Below the pieces are notes generated by a model that was given only the letters and a program-made list of their open reading frames with translations, made no database searches and was not told the DNA's origin. Below, in pieces: positions 61,262-64,000 of a stretch of DNA of 64,000 nt; the stretch's first letter is position 1, and each line of letters opens with the position of its first letter. The translations under genes were made by a program, and so were the position numbers. This stretch comes from Pseudobacteroides sp. (GTDB taxonomy: Bacteria; Bacillota; Clostridia; Acetivibrionales; DSM-2933): the NCBI RefSeq assembly GCF_036567765.1, contig NZ_DATCTU010000006.1, positions 1 to 64,000 on the forward strand, written 5' to 3'.

Positions 61262-63088
61262 AGACCAGATATTCTGATTTAGAATGCACTAAAATAAAAT
61301 TCCCACAAACCTACTTAACAGTTCTTCATCCTCAATAGACCTTGCAAATTTGAAAATAAGATATTACTATACTATCGATTCATCAGCAACTCAAAATTTC
61401 TAGTGCGACTGGGCAACAATCGATGCAGCTAATGTAATAGGAAGTTTTGTAACAATTACAAACCCATCGGGAACAGCTGACCGTTACCTTGAAATAGGGT
61501 TTAAATCTGGAAGCCTGGTAGCTAATGCCTCTACAGACATACAAGTAAGGTTTGCCAAGTCCGACAATACAACTTATACTCAAGCAGATGACTATTCCTT
61601 CAATCCCATAGGAACAACTTATGCAGACTATACCAAAGTTACAGGATATTTAAGTGGTTCACTGGTTTGGGGAACAGCTCCAGCAGCTTCATCTCCATCA
61701 CCTTCTCCATCACCCTCACCGACAGGACGCAAATTTCTCGTTTTTGTAAGTAAGCCTTTATATGATTACGGTTCTGGAGAAATAGCCAGTACTCTTACTG
61801 TATATATGAACAATCTGGTGGCTGAAGGATGGCTGCCGCAATTAATAACAATTTCAACCACCCCTCAATACACATGCATAAATGCTACTGCTTTAAAGGA
61901 ACGTATACGCACCTTTTATAATAACGGGTATGAAGGATTCGTACTTATAGGTTCACATCCCAGTATTCCTACTGCATTCTGGACATACGATGCAGGTTCC
62001 ACAAATCTTCCGACAGATCTTTTCTATGCGGATATGAGTAACTGGGGAAGCTTAAATAGTGCGGGTGCATTTGTTCCATATTCTCCGAACCCTTCCAATG
62101 ATGTTTTGCGTGGTTTTGCACCGGATATGATTTATGGAAGTATAAGTTCAGGCTGCATAACTGATACGATTGCTCAAGAAGCAGTATATGTAGTATATGT
62201 AAAAAGTTATCTAAATAAAATTCATAATTATAGAGTTCAGGGAAGTAATCTTGATACCGAATCACAAAAAAGGTCCCTTCTATTACAAGACTGTAATGAT
62301 TATAAACAAGATAAAAGTGTGCCCACTTATTTGAGAAGAGTTACACCTCAAGTATACAGCCTTTTTGACGATTCGTTAACAACACCCGACAGGATTGAAC
62401 AGGAACTTGAAAAGGGCTATAAATTTTATCAACAGACTATACATTCTTCAAATGATTACCATCAAGTAGTCGTTTGGAATGGTTATAATATGGGATATAG
62501 TGATTACACGTACAACAGGATTCTGACAAATCCCGTTGTTCCCAAGGTTAATTTCATGCAACTGTCAAGCTGCTCTGCATGTCAATATAACGCAATAGAA
62601 AACGGTATCATAGTTAAAAAAATAATATAGGTGCAGCATACCTTTTTACTAATAACTATGTTTTAAATGTTACCGGTTCAACAGGCGGATGGGGATACGG
62701 CTACAGTGAAGAATTCTATACAAAGCTTGCAAGCGGTACACCTGTAGGACAAGCTTACAAAGATTATATGGCCGGTATTATAGACAATTACACTGAAGTA
62801 GGCTGCCCAAAAGGAATTCTTCTCGGAGATCCTACACTTAAATACACTACTACTGTCAATAACATAATTCCTTGTATTACTACCAATCTTGCAGGAGAAA
62901 AAGACGAACCCAGGCTCATACTCTATTCAGGTGTTCCTTTTACCATGCAAGCAACCGACCCTGATTTAACAACAAACGGAAGAAATGATAGTATTGTAAT
63001 TGAACTTTCCGGAAATGATCCTGCAAGCATTGCAATGCTTCAGACAGCAAATATTACAAACGGTACAAGTTCCTTAACCTGGAAATAA
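61262..63088 (+). pseudogene. Broken gene: CBM3 cellulose-binding module, linker, gingipain-like (C25) protease
   Basis: From about 61305 the frame encodes family 3 CBM sequence: SSSIDLANLKIRYYYT, then QNF-stop-CDW where the invariant Trp codon TGG has become TAG (about 61400), then YLEIGFKSG and SLVWGT. A Ser/Pro linker (SPSPSPSPSP) follows, then a clan-CD C25 domain (GYEGFVLIGSHPSIP, LPTDLFYADM, APDMIYGSI, MQLSSCSACQYN). At 62616-62622, a run of seven A bases shifts the frame; the other frame continues GAAYLFTNNYV..GGWGYGYSEEFYT..ILLGDPTLKY to TAA at 63086-63088. The 5' end is degraded. Stop plus frameshift make it a pseudogene. Confidence 0.82.
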
Positions 63089-63370
63089 TGGTATCTAGCA
63101 TTGTTGTCATTTCATCTGCAATCAGAAATTAACCGTTTACATTTAGCAAGCATATATGGATATATATGTAATAATATGTAGTTATTACACATAATAAATA
63201 TATAGTGAGATCCATTCAAAGTAAATGTTAAGATTACCTACTATATAAATATCAGCTATTTTGTCCGCCAGGAAAAGAATATTCAATATATGCAAGGTAT
63301 GATAGCAGATAAATCCTTGAATGCATCTGCTGAATATAGAAGGATTAATGTAAAATAAGGAGGTCGAAAC
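63089..63370. other. Intergenic region upstream of the MACPF gene
   Basis: AT-rich, no gene; ends in the ribosome binding site AAGGAGGT (63357-63364). No clear promoter. Confidence 0.4.
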
Positions 63371-64000
63371 ATGGCAACAATTTCTAGTTTAAAATTGGGG
63401 GACACAGCTAATCTTTTATATGGTTTCAAACCTGTATGGGATAGGAATGATGAAAGCTCAAAGCCCTTCTATATACCTTTGCAAATTGCTGTTGACACTT
63501 ACGATGTACAGACTGTGTCTAATACAGGAGTTTGGAGCCTTCCTGTCATTAGTATCCATGACGATGTTGTAAGTCTTATCAGCAAACTTTATGATTATAA
63601 TGTACTTCCACCGGAAAACGAAGGAACAGTGTTTTCAATACCTTCAGGCCCTCTGACACTTAAGGATGCTGATTCAGCAGCTTCCATGCAAAGCTTGAGT
63701 GCCTATTTGGGGATTGACCTAACGAAGAACGATTCGTATATGCTGGTCAGAATGGTCAGGAACTCCGGTAAGGCAGTTCATGAATATGTTTCTGATTTTG
63801 GAAAGCAGCATAGGGAGCAATATTTGACCCTCAACGCAAAAGCAGCTATTAATGCATTTGCCGCTTCACTGCCAAAAGACATAAGCACTTCAACACTGAC
63901 AGGCCTTAATATGGATTTAAGTCTGAATTTACTAAATTTGTGCTATGAATATGGAACCCATTTTGTTTCAGCAGTAGAACTTGGAGATGTATTTTTTCAG
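63371..64000 (+). CDS. MACPF (perforin-like) domain protein, 5' part
   Basis: At least 210 codons, open to the window end. Starts MATISSLKLGDTANLLYGF with no signal peptide. Near the edge, residues 191-210 read CYEYGTHFVSAVELGDVFFQ, the membrane-attack-complex/perforin signature (YGTHF followed by a Gly-containing strand). The earlier part has the expected mixed alpha/beta pattern. MACPF proteins assemble into pores in target membranes; in bacteria their roles are little known. A perfect AAGGAGGT precedes the ATG. The C-terminal half, with the second membrane hairpin, lies outside. Confidence 0.82.
   Translation, partial: MATISSLKLGDTANLLYGFKPVWDRNDESSKPFYIPLQIAVDTYDVQTVSNTGVWSLPVISIHDDVVSLISKLYDYNVLPPENEGTVFSIPSGPLTLKDADSAASMQSLSAYLGIDLTKNDSYMLVRMVRNSGKAVHEYVSDFGKQHREQYLTLNAKAAINAFAASLPKDISTSTLTGLNMDLSLNLLNLCYEYGTHFVSAVELGDVFFQ

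Noticed and set aside
1..64000. CRISPR arrays, prophage or complete insertion sequences
   Set aside because: No regularly spaced repeats, transposase, integrase or phage structural gene was found in any frame.

Overview
The window looks like the chromosome of an AT-rich, anaerobic, spore-forming Clostridia member of the cellulosome-producing group (Acetivibrio/Hungateiclostridium/Ruminiclostridium-like). Evidence: spore genes (spmA, spmB, spoIIE, a gerA-type operon, Spo0A-box promoters), two secreted enzymes with dockerin modules, S-layer-homology proteins, a remnant of a family 3 cellulose-binding module, a Ni-CO dehydrogenase and clostridial ferredoxin. The genus is an inference from gene content; no species is claimed.

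Layout. 1-2.6 kb: the 5' end of a 16S rRNA gene leaving the window on the left, a sigma-B type partner-switching operon (STAS antagonist, anti-sigma kinase, sigma factor) and a second anti-sigma kinase behind a sigma-B-like promoter. 2.6-8.1 kb: a degenerate J-domain membrane protein, lysS, greA, an unknown Rossmann-like protein, spmB and spmA. 8.1-15.4 kb: the conserved Bacillus/Clostridium block tmk-yaaR-holB-ricT-(ferredoxin)-trmN6-rsmI, with abrB divergent behind a Spo0A-box promoter and a yaaO-type decarboxylase at the tmk end. 15.4-22.6 kb: glgA, a PilZN-MinD fusion, a gmk-like gene, a broken gene and debris, tRNA-Arg, and small unknown genes. 22.6-31.8 kb: spoIIE, tRNA-Met/Glu/Val, a carboxy-terminal protease and two SLH proteins. 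32-46 kb: stand-alone CO dehydrogenase, an AraC/GyrI regulator, a dockerin-bearing GH18 chitinase, a three-gene ABC exporter, a gerKABC-like germinant receptor operon and a dockerin-bearing CE2 esterase. 46-53 kb: DUF2935 protein, an accessory SecA with a C-terminal membrane segment, a serine hydrolase, and two tiny basic proteins with an HD hydrolase. 53-58 kb: a padR-HAAS-exosortase-MSEP-CTERM operon, i.e. a dedicated exosortase with one neighbouring substrate. 58-64 kb: ahcY, DUF2461, a broken CBM3-gingipain-like protease gene and the start of a MACPF (perforin-like) gene cut by the window end.

Two dispersed repeat families run through the accessory half. Family A (five copies) is about 96-99 bp with roughly 24-bp imperfect terminal inverted repeats and tends to abut gene 3' ends, including the end of spoIIE and the truncated end of a pseudogene. 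Family B (at least eight full or partial copies) is a double hairpin of about 80 bp. One B copy is translated in frame as the N-terminus of the chitinase. Gene decay (dockerin tail frameshift, CBM3-protease, HEAT-like gene) is often found next to these repeats. Two housekeeping genes, spmB and holB, have no ATG/GTG/TTG at the expected N-terminus and appear to start at ATT and ATA behind good ribosome binding sites.
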